Source: Polaribacter glomeratus
GTDB lineage: Bacteria; Bacteroidota; Bacteroidia; Flavobacteriales; Flavobacteriaceae
Direction of reading: 5' to 3'
Length of the DNA stretch: 64,000 bases
Assembly: GCF_002954665.1 (NCBI RefSeq)
Contig: NZ_MSCM01000002.1
Coordinates: forward strand, 46,173-110,172
Positions 33,447 to 42,648 of the stretch are shown piece by piece. Position numbers and translations under genes: made by a program. Below the pieces are notes generated by a model. That model saw only the letters and a program-made list of their open reading frames with translations. It made no database searches and had not been told where the DNA came from. How positions within the stretch are numbered: the first letter of the stretch is position 1; every line of letters starts with the position of its first letter.

Positions 33447-35960
33447 CTAATTTTTAATAATTCTTTTAGAAATACTGCTATTTGCAGAAAATATTCTAAC
33501 TAAATACATATTTGGTTTTAAATTAGAAAGATTAATAAAACTACTATTCTCTTTTTCAATGAGCTTTTTACCTAATAGATTGTAAACTTCTATTTTTAGG
33601 ATATTTTCTTTGCTTTTAATCGTTAAGTTATTACTTACAGGATTTGGGTAAATAGTTGTTTCACTTAACAAAGAAATGTTTTCAGTGCTTAAAGGAACTG
33701 AACCAAACTCAAAAGCTCCCATATCTACAGTTGTATTAAATATTCTTTGGTTTCCAAATAAATCTGTTGTAATTCCAGTAGGAATTTTTGTATTATCTCC
33801 TGTATCTATTGCAGGAGAACTTGCTTGTAATTCAAAACTTGAAGTTAACAAAGGATCTACACTACTTGTATTTGTTAAATAAGTAAGATTTGAAAAACTA
33901 TCTTCAGATATTGAGTTATTAACTGTTGTTAGGTTTGGTAATGATACGTGACCTTTATTTATAGCTATTGTTGTAGATCCGTTTGTACCTGTATTATTAT
34001 AGAAAATACTATTATTAATTGTAGCATTATGTGTGGTAGAACCATCTACACGTCTACCCAGTGCTAAAGGGCCTCTTTCTGCAACACCAGATATTGTGCC
34101 AATATCATTGTTATTTGCAAAAGTACAATTGGTTATTGTAGTAGTTAAGTTAGCACCTGCTGTATTTGCTCTTATCCAAGCAGCACTTCCTGTATAACCA
34201 TCACTGGTAGAATAATAGTTTTTAGAGGAATTATTAATAAATAATGAATTTGTTATATTCAAATCAATGCTAACATTTGCCATAATTAACATATACAAAC
34301 CACTACCATATCTAGAAACGTTATTGTTAAAAATACAATTAACAATTGAAAGTGTTGTACTTACCTCAAAACGTACAGCTATTGCACCTCCGCTATAAGT
34401 AACATTATTATTAATTTCACAATTTTGTATTTTAGGATTCAAAGCTGTAGGATTAATTAGTATTGCTGCTCCTTGTGTGAAACCTTTTGTAGCTTGCACT
34501 GCATCACCATCTTCAATTTTAAAACCATCAATAGTTACATTATCTGCAGATATTTTTACAACCTGATGATTATTATCTATTCTTGAACTTCCAGCAGTTG
34601 TTGCAAAATCTACAACAGCATCATTACCATTAACGTCTCCTGATAAAATTGTTGGATTCCCTTTAATATCTCTTTCTGAAATAGTTGTTTCTGTCCCGTC
34701 AAAACCACCATAAATAGAAAGGTCATCAATATTAAAATCAAAAGAATCTTCTCTTTCTGAACCTGGACTGTAAGTTCCTGCAGCAACCCAAATTTCTGTT
34801 GTATTTGTATAAACATCTGCTAATGCATTATTTATATCTGTGTAAGCATTTGCCCAAGAAGAACCATCTCCAGTTCCTGAAGCATTTGCATCAACATATA
34901 TTATAGGTAAATTTAATGGTTGTTCTACAGTAAATTTCTTTACAGACATTTTACCTCCATCTTTATACAATACATACATATTACCATCTGTAGAATTCAT
35001 TTCCATTTTTACAAAAAAATCTGTTGTATTTGTAGCTACCCCTATAGATGGTAATACAGACCAAGAATCTGTTTTCTTATATTTCTGAAAAACTAAATTG
35101 TCTGAATTGTCTGAATACATTAAGTAAAATTGATTATCTGTTTTACTTTCGCTAAACTTGATAATACTATTTGTATTATTGGTAACTCCTGATGGTTGTG
35201 TCATAGAAGTATTAAATTTACCTACTTCAATTGTATTATTTGTTACATTATTTGCAGCATAATAATCTGTACCAAAAGCACTTGTAACCTCTCTATAGTC
35301 AACAGAAGAATTTGTGTGAGTAGCATTAGCAGCTGATCCAATATTATATCTTCTGACTCTTCCATTAGAATCTGCCAAAGTATAAGATTCAAAATCATTA
35401 AAATCTACTCTAGCATTTAAACCTTCTTCTCCATTAATAAATGTCCAATTAGAACCAGATTTAGAATAAAACTGCGGTCTTCTATCAGAACCTCCTGAAC
35501 TTATTACACCAACAACTCTTGGGGTTCCTGTAGTACTAAATTGTAATTGAATGCCATAGGTATAAAAACTACCTCCAACATTCGATCCTTCACTAACCCA
35601 GTTTGTACCATTAAAACTAAATACATCTATATTACTTGCAGCACCATTAGCTTGTGCTTTTAAAGCAACCCAAGGTTGGTTTGTTACAGGGTTAATTTTA
35701 ATTGCTAGGTTATTATAATTTTCGTTTGAAATTGCTCCTGAACCTACATCTAACCAATTTGTGCCATTAAAAGTCATCACAAATACTTTACTTACAGTTG
35801 GATCTTCATAAAGTACGTAAGGGACACCTGAGTTTTTAAAAGCAATTTCTCCATTTAATGCAGAATTTGTTGAAAATTGAGCTACTCCAACTTGAGTCCA
35901 GTTTTGTGAAAATACGAAGCTACTCACAAAAAGTAGCATTAAAAATAATCTTGTTTTCAT
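33447..35960 (-). CDS. T9SS-sorted surface protein with right-handed beta-helix region
   Basis: The 837-residue secreted protein has a signal peptide ending at FSQ19. A beta-propeller-like N-terminal half carries repeated phrases such as FNGTNWLDVGSG and FNGTNWVSEGSN. A choice-of-anchor/parallel beta-helix region runs from about 355 to 745 (IYVDANASGTGDGSSWANAY, IDGFKIEDGD, then INNSIFYNN and PAIDTGDN). A T9SS sorting domain forms the end (IYPNPVSNNLTIKS, ending RIIKN). It is likely an adhesin or polysaccharide-active surface protein. Its promoter region carries the same direct-repeat motif as the adjacent kinase/regulator operon, suggesting control by that system. Confidence 0.85.
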   Translation of the reverse strand: MKTRLFLMLLFVSSFVFSQNWTQVGVAQFSTNSALNGEIAFKNSGVPYVLYEDPTVSKVFVMTFNGTNWLDVGSGAISNENYNNLAIKINPVTNQPWVALKAQANGAASNIDVFSFNGTNWVSEGSNVGGSFYTYGIQLQFSTTGTPRVVGVISSGGSDRRPQFYSKSGSNWTFINGEEGLNARVDFNDFESYTLADSNGRVRRYNIGSAANATHTNSSVDYREVTSAFGTDYYAANNVTNNTIEVGKFNTSMTQPSGVTNNTNSIIKFSESKTDNQFYLMYSDNSDNLVFQKYKKTDSWSVLPSIGVATNTTDFFVKMEMNSTDGNMYVLYKDGGKMSVKKFTVEQPLNLPIIYVDANASGTGDGSSWANAYTDINNALADVYTNTTEIWVAAGTYSPGSEREDSFDFNIDDLSIYGGFDGTETTISERDIKGNPTILSGDVNGNDAVVDFATTAGSSRIDNNHQVVKISADNVTIDGFKIEDGDAVQATKGFTQGAAILINPTALNPKIQNCEINNNVTYSGGAIAVRFEVSTTLSIVNCIFNNNVSRYGSGLYMLIMANVSIDLNITNSLFINNSSKNYYSTSDGYTGSAAWIRANTAGANLTTTITNCTFANNNDIGTISGVAERGPLALGRRVDGSTTHNATINNSIFYNNTGTNGSTTIAINKGHVSLPNLTTVNNSISEDSFSNLTYLTNTSSVDPLLTSSFELQASSPAIDTGDNTKIPTGITTDLFGNQRIFNTTVDMGAFEFGSVPLSTENISLLSETTIYPNPVSNNLTIKSKENILKIEVYNLLGKKLIEKENSSFINLSNLKPNMYLVRIFSANSSISKRIIKN

Positions 35961-35985
35961 AATATTTTTTTTTATAATTATAAAA

Positions 35986-35993
35986 CAAAAATG
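35986..35993 (-). promoter_or_regulatory. Candidate -7 box of T9SS gene
   Basis: On the minus strand CATTTTTG matches TAnnTTTG at seven of eight positions and lies 25 bp before the ATG at 35960. It overlaps the T-rich tail of the preceding terminator, so the match may come from that. The spacing of 26 bp to the direct repeats at 36020-36053 equals that at the kinase promoter. Confidence 0.35.
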
Positions 35994-36020
35994 CCTCTAA
36001 ATCATAAATAATTTAGAGGC
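35986..36020 (-). terminator. Terminator of LytTR regulator gene
   Basis: GCCTCTAAAT at 35993-36002 pairs perfectly with ATTTAGAGGC at 36011-36020. On the minus strand the hairpin is followed by ATTTTTGTTTT. It lies 36 bp past the regulator stop codon. Confidence 0.75.
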
Positions 36021-36053
36021 AACTTTCTGAAATGCCGTTTTGAGTTGCTAAAG
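36020..36053. promoter_or_regulatory. LytTR-like direct-repeat operator upstream of T9SS gene
   Basis: Two half-sites in plus-strand orientation, CAACTTTCTGAAA at 36020 and TGAGTTGCTAAAG at 36041, repeat every 21 bp. The 34-bp block closely matches that at 38724-38757 upstream of the kinase gene (shared core CTGAAATGC, GTTTTGAGTT, CTAAA). LytTR regulators typically bind 9-bp direct repeats spaced two helical turns apart. The block is 60-93 bp upstream of the T9SS start. Confidence 0.55.
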
Positions 36054-36056
36054 CAC

Positions 36057-36806
36057 TTAAATATTTTGAACAATGGTTAAAAACTCGTCTTTTTTATCTT
36101 TAGAAATCGATATAGTTTTATCACTTTCCATTAAAATATAACCTCCATCTTTTTTGATGTATTCTTTTATGTACATTAAATTGATTAAAAAAGAACGATG
36201 TGGTCGATAAAAAGTTTTCATATTTTGAAGTAAATCAACAAAAAACTTTAAAGGTTTGCTAACTAAAATAGTACTATCATTTACAGTAGAAACTTTGGTG
36301 TACATACCATCTGCTTCTAAAGATATGATTTCATTAAAATTAACGAATTTAATGCCATCTGCATTTGGCAAACCAATTTTTTTGAAATTAGCATTCTGTA
36401 AACTTTCTCTTAATTCTGATAGCCTTTTGTTTATTTGAGAATTGCCTAAAAAAGCAATTGCCTTATCTACAGCTTCTTTAACTTGATTGGGTCTAACTGG
36501 TTTTAATAAATAATCTATGGCTGATAATTGGAACGCTTGTATAGCATATTCACTATAAGCTGTTGTAAAAATTATTTCGAAATTATAGACTTCTTTTTCG
36601 ATAAAATTTAAAATTTCTAAACCAGAATGTTCAGGCATTTCTATATCTAAAAAAACAATATTTGGTGATTCTTTTTTGATTAATTCTACACCAGATAATA
36701 AATTGTCAGCTTCTAAAATTTGGGTGATTTTTGGACAATTCTCTTCTACCAAAATATGTAAAACTTGTCTTGCTTTTTTTTCATCATCAATAATTAATGC
36801 TTTCAT
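36057..36806 (-). CDS. LytTR-type response regulator
   Basis: The 249-residue regulator has a receiver at 2-120 with D7, D8, phosphoacceptor D54 (VFLDIEMPEHSG), T82-like switch residue (FTTAYSEYA) and K104-like lysine (YLLKPVR), so it looks phosphorylatable. The LytTR DNA-binding domain occupies about 145-247 (NFNEIISLEADGMYTKV, FYRPHRSFLINLMYIKEYIK). Its start overlaps the stop of the TPR histidine kinase by 4 bp. It probably binds the 21-bp-period direct repeats found upstream of its own operon and of the neighbouring T9SS gene. Confidence 0.93.
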   Translation of the reverse strand: MKALIIDDEKKARQVLHILVEENCPKITQILEADNLLSGVELIKKESPNIVFLDIEMPEHSGLEILNFIEKEVYNFEIIFTTAYSEYAIQAFQLSAIDYLLKPVRPNQVKEAVDKAIAFLGNSQINKRLSELRESLQNANFKKIGLPNADGIKFVNFNEIISLEADGMYTKVSTVNDSTILVSKPLKFFVDLLQNMKTFYRPHRSFLINLMYIKEYIKKDGGYILMESDKTISISKDKKDEFLTIVQNI

Positions 36807-38671
36807 ATCTGCTTTTTAATAATGGGGATTTTTAAAACTACTTTTGTACCTAAAACAATGTCTCCTTCTTTTAAATCTAAAATTGAAACTCCTATTTTTT
36901 GTTCTTTTCCAAAGTTTAATAAGTCTAAACGCTCACTTGTTGCTTTAGATGCAAATGATTGATGTTGCACTACTTTTCTAGCTTTAATTTCTTTCGCTTT
37001 TTCTCTTCCAACACCATTATCTTCTATAATACATTCTATAATTTCATCTGAATATTTGTGCATAGAAACCATTAATTTTCTATCTTTTTTTCTATGCAGC
37101 AAACCGTGTTTTAGCGCGTTTTCTACATAAGGCTGAATCAACATTGTAGGTATTTTTATTATATCAGAATTAATAGATTCATCTACGTTAAAAGTATACT
37201 CTAATTCTTCTTCGAAACGTAATTTTTCTAGTTCTAAATACAAGTTTAAATTATGTACTTCTTCTGGAATAGAAATAAAACCAGTATCACTAAAATGAAG
37301 GTAATTACGAATTAAATCAGCAAACTTCCCTAAATAATCGCTTGCTAAATTCTTCTGATTTAAAACAATATAATCTTGAATAGAATTAAGTGCATTGAAT
37401 ATAAAATGAGGATTCATTTGTGCTTTTAATGCCTTTAGTTCAGAGTCTTTATATTGCTTTTCTAAAGCTAATCTTTTTTGGGTTTCTTTAAGTTCTATAG
37501 CTATAAATTCTGCTTTCTTTTTGGCTTTTAATCTGCTAAAATAAAATAACGATGTTATAAAAATTAAAGAACCTATAATTAAAGAACCTATAAATAAACC
37601 TTTGTTTTTCTGGCTTTCTAATTTAGATATTGCAGTTTCTTGTTCTGCTAATTCTTTTTGCTTGTAAGCTTTTTCAGTTTCGTATTTAGTTTGCATTTCT
37701 TTAACAACTGAAATTTTTTCTTTAGAAAAAATACTGTCTTTTAATTTATAATACTCTTGGAGATATTTAATAGAATTTAAGTAATCTTTTTTTTGTTTAT
37801 AATAATTGCTTAGTTCATAATAAGTTCTACTTAAATTTTTTAAATTATTCTGCTCTTTATAAATGTTTATAGCTTCATTATTAGCCACAATAGCATCATT
37901 TATTCTTCCTGTATTTGCATAAGCTACAGCAAGTTCTAAATTTGTATGAGCAATGTTAGCTTGTTGATTTTTCTCCTTAAAAAATAGTAAAGATTGATTC
38001 AAATAATTAATTGCAGATTTATAATTACCTCTTTTATTCTCAATAACTCCTAAAGATGAATTTGCAATAGCTACTCCTGTTTTAAAGTCAACATCGCTAG
38101 CAATTGCTTTTGCTGCTTTATACTGTATTTCAGCTTCATCATATTTTTCAACTTCAGAATAAGCTGTAGCTAGATAAAAATGAACCTGTGCTTGTATATT
38201 TTTATTAGGGTTTTCTTTTAAAAGCTCTAAATTTTCTAATTGTATTTCTATTGATTTATTAGATTCTTCTAAATGATTATAAATTCTTGCAATGCTGCTA
38301 TTTGTATAAATTAAACCTGAAACATCATTTATACTATCTTGAGTTTTCTTAACTTTTAACGCTAGTACTAATGCTTCATCATAATTTCCAGACTGTATAT
38401 AAAATGACGTTAAATTTGTGTAAGAATCTGTAAGACCTTGAATATAACCAATCTCTTTACTAATTTCAATTGCCTCATTTAATATAGATTCATTTTTTAA
38501 AATATTTCGAGTAGTGTAAAATTTAGTTAACTGGTTTAAAAAATTAACCCTTATTGTATCTCTTTTCTTATAGGTTTTTTCCAATTGTTTAATCCGTTCA
38601 AACTCTTTTTCTTGAGCAAAAGAAATTTGCAGAAAATTGATAATAAACAAAAGTGTAATTATTTTTCTCAT
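36803..38671 (-). CDS. TPR-containing LytS-type sensor histidine kinase
   Basis: The 622-residue kinase has a signal peptide (1-19), about six to seven tetratricopeptide repeats in the periplasm (about 60-315), a coiled coil (320-356), one membrane helix (358-378) and a cytosolic His_kinase/HATPase part. The phosphorylated histidine is H422 in QMNPHFIFNALNS. ATP-binding motifs are PYVENALKHG and EDNGVGRE. TPR sensors of this type probably detect a protein or peptide partner. The 4-bp overlap with the LytTR regulator marks them as a pair. The upstream region carries a direct-repeat operator, which suggests autoregulation. Confidence 0.93.
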   Translation of the reverse strand: MRKIITLLFIINFLQISFAQEKEFERIKQLEKTYKKRDTIRVNFLNQLTKFYTTRNILKNESILNEAIEISKEIGYIQGLTDSYTNLTSFYIQSGNYDEALVLALKVKKTQDSINDVSGLIYTNSSIARIYNHLEESNKSIEIQLENLELLKENPNKNIQAQVHFYLATAYSEVEKYDEAEIQYKAAKAIASDVDFKTGVAIANSSLGVIENKRGNYKSAINYLNQSLLFFKEKNQQANIAHTNLELAVAYANTGRINDAIVANNEAINIYKEQNNLKNLSRTYYELSNYYKQKKDYLNSIKYLQEYYKLKDSIFSKEKISVVKEMQTKYETEKAYKQKELAEQETAISKLESQKNKGLFIGSLIIGSLIFITSLFYFSRLKAKKKAEFIAIELKETQKRLALEKQYKDSELKALKAQMNPHFIFNALNSIQDYIVLNQKNLASDYLGKFADLIRNYLHFSDTGFISIPEEVHNLNLYLELEKLRFEEELEYTFNVDESINSDIIKIPTMLIQPYVENALKHGLLHRKKDRKLMVSMHKYSDEIIECIIEDNGVGREKAKEIKARKVVQHQSFASKATSERLDLLNFGKEQKIGVSILDLKEGDIVLGTKVVLKIPIIKKQI

Positions 38672-38689
38672 AGCTAGTCAGTTATATTG

Positions 38690-38697
38690 TAAAAATA
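38690..38697 (-). promoter_or_regulatory. Candidate -7 box of kinase/regulator operon
   Basis: TATTTTTA on the minus strand matches TAnnTTTG at seven of eight positions, 18 bp before the ATG at 38671. It is separated from the direct-repeat block by 26 bp, the same as at the T9SS gene. Confidence 0.45.
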
Positions 38698-38723
38698 CTT
38701 TTAAAGTTACGAATAACTGTAAA

Positions 38724-38757
38724 TGAGTTGCTGAAATGCTGTTTTGAGTTTCTAAAC
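38724..38757. promoter_or_regulatory. LytTR-like direct-repeat operator upstream of kinase gene
   Basis: Half-sites TGAGTTGCTGAAA at 38724 and TGAGTTTCTAAAC at 38745 repeat with a 21-bp period. The block nearly matches 36020-36053 in sequence and in distance to the start codon (53-86 bp upstream). It fits autoregulation by the LytTR protein. Confidence 0.6.
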
Positions 38758-39034
38758 GTAGTTTTTTGACTCAACAAATATCATTTAATTATTGATAATA
38801 CCGCAAATTGAACTTCTGAAGATTGCTTTTGAACTTATAAAGTTAAAGAATTAAATTTTTAATTCATAGAAATCACCATTTTTTTCCTTGTGTTTTCTAT
38901 CATAATTAGTAGCTTTATGATATCTAAAAACCAGATTACTTCTTTTGCCTTTTTGTTTGAAAGCTTAAATTTTAATATTTAAAATAATAATTGTCAAAAT
39001 ATTTAACTACTTATTAAGTTTAATTACAACTCTT

Positions 39035-39760
39035 TTAAACCACATCTACATTAAACATATAACCAACTGCGGCCGTTAAACCCATGGCAACTGTTCCCCA
39101 AAAAGTAATTCTCATAACGGCAATTCCTATTTTTGAACCACCCGCTTTAGCGGCTAATGCACCTAAAATTATTAAAAAGAGAATAGCAGAACCATAAATA
39201 GAATATTCCATACTTTTTAAAGGAAGAAAAACAGTCACTAAAAAAGGAAGCAACCCGCCAATCGTAAATGCAGCACCAGAAGCCAATGCTGCCTGAATTG
39301 GATTTGCCTGATTCATTTCATTTATCCCTAGTTCATCTCTAACATGCGCAGCCAACGCATCTTTTTCCGTTAATTCTTTCGCAACAATTAGAGCCGTTTC
39401 TTTTTTTAAACCTCTTGATTCATAAATATCTGCCAAACGTTGCAACTCTAATTCTGGTGTTTCTTCTAATTCTATTCTTTCTCTTTCTATATCCGCATTT
39501 TCAACATCGGTTTGTGAACTTACAGAAACGTATTCTCCTGCTGCCATTGACAATGCGCCCGCAACTAAACCTGCTAAAGTGGCTAATATAACAGGCTCTC
39601 TTAAATCGCTTGCGGCAGCAACACCAATTGCCAAACTTGCAGTTGACAAAATACCATCGTTTGCACCAAGAACCGCAGCTCTTAACCAATTACTTCTATG
39701 TATATAATGATTGTCTAAATAATCATCTAATTCCGCTTTGTTTTCTGCTTTTTCTTTCAT
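39035..39760 (-). CDS. VIT1/CCC1-family transporter
   Basis: The 241-residue membrane protein has the VIT1/CCC1 opening motif (HRSNWLRAAVLGANDGILST, then GVAAASDL), an SMAAGEYVSVSSQTD segment, a charged cytosolic metal-binding-like stretch (about 90-150, rich in E and D) and three further helices. Family members export iron or manganese from the cytosol, probably here to limit metal toxicity. It shares direction with the lipoprotein gene 15 bp upstream. Confidence 0.9.
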   Translation of the reverse strand: MKEKAENKAELDDYLDNHYIHRSNWLRAAVLGANDGILSTASLAIGVAAASDLREPVILATLAGLVAGALSMAAGEYVSVSSQTDVENADIERERIELEETPELELQRLADIYESRGLKKETALIVAKELTEKDALAAHVRDELGINEMNQANPIQAALASGAAFTIGGLLPFLVTVFLPLKSMEYSIYGSAILFLIILGALAAKAGGSKIGIAVMRITFWGTVAMGLTAAVGYMFNVDVV

Positions 39761-39775
39761 TTGTATGCTATGATT

Positions 39776-40633
39776 TTAATTGTCCACATCAATTTTTAGT
39801 TCATACAAGTTGCCGCCTTCTCCACGAGATTTTTCATCGGTAATTAGTAAAGTTGTATTGTCTTTAAAACAGATTCCTTCTTTCTGAGATGCATTCTGCA
39901 ACTCAATTCGTTTAACCTTTCCTGATAAAAAGTTATCGCCTTTAAAATCAGTAAAAACTAAAATATTTTTTTGTGATAAAAGCACTACTTTTTTTCCATC
40001 CGAAGAAATATCAGCAGATGTAATCCAACTTTCTAAATCATTCCCATTATCAAATTTACCAATTAATTTAGCAATTTGCTTTCCTTTTTTTGCAGAAAAC
40101 TTATACATTGAAGTCTTTCCAAATTCCTTGTCTACTCTGCTTTTGGTAAAAATATAAAAGTGCTTTTTAAAGTAAAAAAATGCCTCTGCATCAAAAAATA
40201 GTTCTTTCTTTTTAGGAGGAAAATCATGCTGTTCTTCATATTCAAATTCAATTTCTTCAACCTCTGCATTTTTTTTACTTAAATACTTTTTATCAATTTT
40301 TAGTATTCTTAAATTCTTTCTAGTGTTTGTATTATTACCAAAATTACCAATATAAATAGCGCCTTTTTCATCGGCAGCTAAGTCTTCCCAATCGGTGTTT
40401 TTAGCTTTTACATCAATTTCTTTTTTTATTTTTCCTTTTTTAGAGACTCCATACAATGTAGATTTATTTCCTCCATCATTAATCATCCAAATAAGGTTTG
40501 AATTCTTTAAAACTTCAGTCCCTGAAACTTCTTTTAATTCATTTGGTAAATCTGCAAGTAAATTTAATTGTCCAAAATTTTGACAGCTTATCAAAAGAAA
40601 AAAAATGCATGCGTAAATTATTTTTTTCAACAT
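39776..40633 (-). CDS. Lipoprotein with beta-propeller-like fold
   Basis: The 285-residue protein has a lipobox (LLISC, cysteine 17) and repeating WMINDGGNKSTLYGVSKKGK-like, DWEDLAADEKGAIYIGNFGN, DAEAFFYFKKHFYIFTKS and KEGICFKDNTTLLITDEKS blades, as in SdiA-regulated or six-bladed propeller proteins. No catalytic residues are assigned. It lies between the TPM genes and the VIT1-type gene on the same strand and may be transcribed with the latter. Function unknown. Confidence 0.65.
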   Translation of the reverse strand: MLKKIIYACIFFLLISCQNFGQLNLLADLPNELKEVSGTEVLKNSNLIWMINDGGNKSTLYGVSKKGKIKKEIDVKAKNTDWEDLAADEKGAIYIGNFGNNTNTRKNLRILKIDKKYLSKKNAEVEEIEFEYEEQHDFPPKKKELFFDAEAFFYFKKHFYIFTKSRVDKEFGKTSMYKFSAKKGKQIAKLIGKFDNGNDLESWITSADISSDGKKVVLLSQKNILVFTDFKGDNFLSGKVKRIELQNASQKEGICFKDNTTLLITDEKSRGEGGNLYELKIDVDN

Positions 40634-40694
40634 CTAAATTAAAATTTTAAAAGCTGTTTATTTATTTGGTTTCAAAAGGTTAGTATCGATTTTA

Positions 40695-41543
40695 TTACCA
40701 GCCACCAGATGCGCCGCCGCCGCCAAAACTTCCACCACCAAAACCACCGCCGAAGCCGCCGCCGCCAAAACCGCCACTACTTCCACCGCCAGAAGAACCA
40801 CCAAAACCACCGCCAGTTCTACCTAAACTACTTAAAAGTATAACATCAAAAATAGTACTAGATAAAGAACCTGTTCTATTGTTTCTGCCACCACCTTTAT
40901 TATTTTTATTCCCTTTAGAAATTAAAATAAAAAATACAACAATGATTAAAATAAAAATAATTGTTGAAAAATTAGATCCTTTAGATTCTTCTTTACGAGA
41001 ACCTTTAAATTCACCATTTAAAGTTTTAAAAATATAGTCAGATCCTTTGTCTAAACCGCTATAATAATCTCCCTTTTTAAATTCCGGAATAATAACTCTT
41101 TCAATAATTCTTTTTGACAGAAAATCGGTTACTAAGTATTCGACACCTTTACCAACCTGAATTGCAATTTTTCTATCATCTTTAGCCAATAAAAATAAAA
41201 TACCATTGTCTTCTTTAGCTTGACCAATTCCCCATTTTTCTCCCCAATTGGCTGCTAAATAATTAATGTTTTCACCTTCGGTGGATGCAATAATTGCAAC
41301 CACAATTTGCGTAGAAGTAGAATCTGAATACCGAACTAATTTAGTTTCTAAACTTGTTTTTTGAGAAGCTGTAAGGAGATTTACATAATCGTAAACACTC
41401 GTTTGAAATTCTGGTTTCTCTGGAATGTCAAATCCTTGAGAGAAAATATTTACAGAAAAAATAAAAGCTAAAAAAAACAATACTTTTCTATTAAAAACAA
41501 CAGACTTAATATTGCCAACTAAAAACTGTTTACTGAATATCAT
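40695..41543 (-). CDS. TPM-domain membrane protein with Gly-rich tail (YgcG-like)
   Basis: The 282-residue protein has a hydrophobic N-terminus (about 20-36), an extracytoplasmic TPM domain (about 45-180; VYDYVNLLTASQKTSLETKL, YLAANWGEKWGIGQAKEDNG, FLLAKDDRKIAIQVGKGVEY), one membrane helix (about 195-212) and a low-complexity tail of glycine and serine ending GGASGGW. Family members are linked to photosystem repair in plants and are of unclear role in bacteria. It overlaps the second TPM gene by 4 bp and shares an operon with lemA. Confidence 0.9.
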   Translation of the reverse strand: MIFSKQFLVGNIKSVVFNRKVLFFLAFIFSVNIFSQGFDIPEKPEFQTSVYDYVNLLTASQKTSLETKLVRYSDSTSTQIVVAIIASTEGENINYLAANWGEKWGIGQAKEDNGILFLLAKDDRKIAIQVGKGVEYLVTDFLSKRIIERVIIPEFKKGDYYSGLDKGSDYIFKTLNGEFKGSRKEESKGSNFSTIIFILIIVVFFILISKGNKNNKGGGRNNRTGSLSSTIFDVILLSSLGRTGGGFGGSSGGGSSGGFGGGGFGGGFGGGSFGGGGASGGW

Positions 41544-41977
41544 CCTTTAGAAATTTCATTTGAAAGTTCGTTTTCATCATCTTTTTGATACGGAAAATGA
41601 TCTTGTAATTCTTCACCAGCTTTTAAAATTCCGTCAACAATTCCTTGTTTAAAATTCCCTGTTTTAAAATGGTTCTGCATTACATCTTTTGTAGTATTCC
41701 AAAAATCTTTTGGTACCACATCATTAATTCCTGTATCACCACAAATAACAAACTTTTTATCATCTACAGCAACATAAATTAACACGGCATTTGCGTCTTT
41801 TGTGTTGTGCATTTCCAAGAGCTGAAATACTTCTAGTGCACGCTCATAAGGATCTTTTTTTGAAGAAGCTTCCATATGAATTCGTATTTCACCCGAAGTA
41901 TTTTTCTCTGCAATTCTAATAGCAGAAATAATTTCTTCTTCTTCTTCTTTAGTAAGAAACGCTTCTACTTTAGACAT
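41540..41977 (-). CDS. TPM-domain protein
   Basis: The 145-residue soluble protein has a single TPM domain: FLTKEEEEEIISAIRIAEKN, SGEIRIHME, NTKDANAVLIYVAVDDKKFV and CGDTGINDVV. It has no signal peptide or helix. It lies between lemA (5 bp upstream) and the larger TPM protein (4-bp overlap), the usual gene order in Bacteroidota. It may act with the membrane-bound TPM protein on the cytosolic side; activity unknown. Confidence 0.88.
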   Translation of the reverse strand: MSKVEAFLTKEEEEEIISAIRIAEKNTSGEIRIHMEASSKKDPYERALEVFQLLEMHNTKDANAVLIYVAVDDKKFVICGDTGINDVVPKDFWNTTKDVMQNHFKTGNFKQGIVDGILKAGEELQDHFPYQKDDENELSNEISKG

Positions 41978-41982
41978 CTTTA

Positions 41983-42591
41983 TTATTTTTTCTTATTAAA
42001 ATCGAAGCTAGCATCTGGTGCTTTCTCAGAACCTGCATCCGCCGTATAGCGATTCATTTCATCAAAATTAAACAAACCTGCTAAAAATGAATTTGGGAAT
42101 ACTTTTATATGCTTGTTATAATTATTAACCCCTTCGTTAAAACGGTCTCTAGCAACATTTATACGGTTTTCACTGCCTTCATATTGGCTTTGTAATTCTA
42201 AGAAATTTGCATTTGCTTTTAAGTCAGGATAGCGCTCTACAGAAACTAACAATTTAGACATTGCGCCAGTTAAACCACTCTGCGCTTGTTGAAATTGCGC
42301 CATATTTTCTGGAGATAAATTATTTGCGTCTATAGTTGTAGACGTTGCTTTTGCTCTTGCCTCTATTACTTCTGTTAACGTACTTCTCTCAAAGTCTGCA
42401 GCTCCTTGTACAATTTTTACCAAATTGCCAATTAAATCGTTTCTTCGTTGGTAAGAACTTTCTACATTAGACCAAGTAGTTTTTGCGTCTTCTTGCAAAA
42501 CAACTGCTGTGTTATTAAAACCTTTTCCCCAGTTATAGAATCCGAATACTACAATAACTATTATTATTACCGGAATTAACCATTTTTTCAT
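41983..42591 (-). CDS. lemA: LemA-family protein
   Basis: The 202-residue protein has one N-terminal membrane helix (WLIPVIIIVIVVFGFYNWG) and a helical bundle typical of LemA: TWSNVESSYQRRNDLIGNLV, SVERYPDLKANANFLELQ, INVARDRFNEGVNNYNKHI. LemA proteins sit in the membrane and commonly accompany TPM proteins, as here, where both TPM genes follow. Molecular function is not settled. Confidence 0.92.
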   Translation of the reverse strand: MKKWLIPVIIIVIVVFGFYNWGKGFNNTAVVLQEDAKTTWSNVESSYQRRNDLIGNLVKIVQGAADFERSTLTEVIEARAKATSTTIDANNLSPENMAQFQQAQSGLTGAMSKLLVSVERYPDLKANANFLELQSQYEGSENRINVARDRFNEGVNNYNKHIKVFPNSFLAGLFNFDEMNRYTADAGSEKAPDASFDFNKKK

Positions 42592-42648
42592 AATTTCTAA
42601 ATTTTAATTTGATTTTTGTTCTACAAATTTACGGATTATTATTCACTT

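Larger units (their letters stand above)
38672..39034. other. 363-bp intergenic region holding the kinase promoter
   Basis: No gene is seen. The left third has the -7-like box and direct-repeat operator of the kinase/regulator operon. The remainder is AT-rich and includes the downstream region of the VIT1-type gene; no clear terminator hairpin was found there. Confidence 0.5.
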
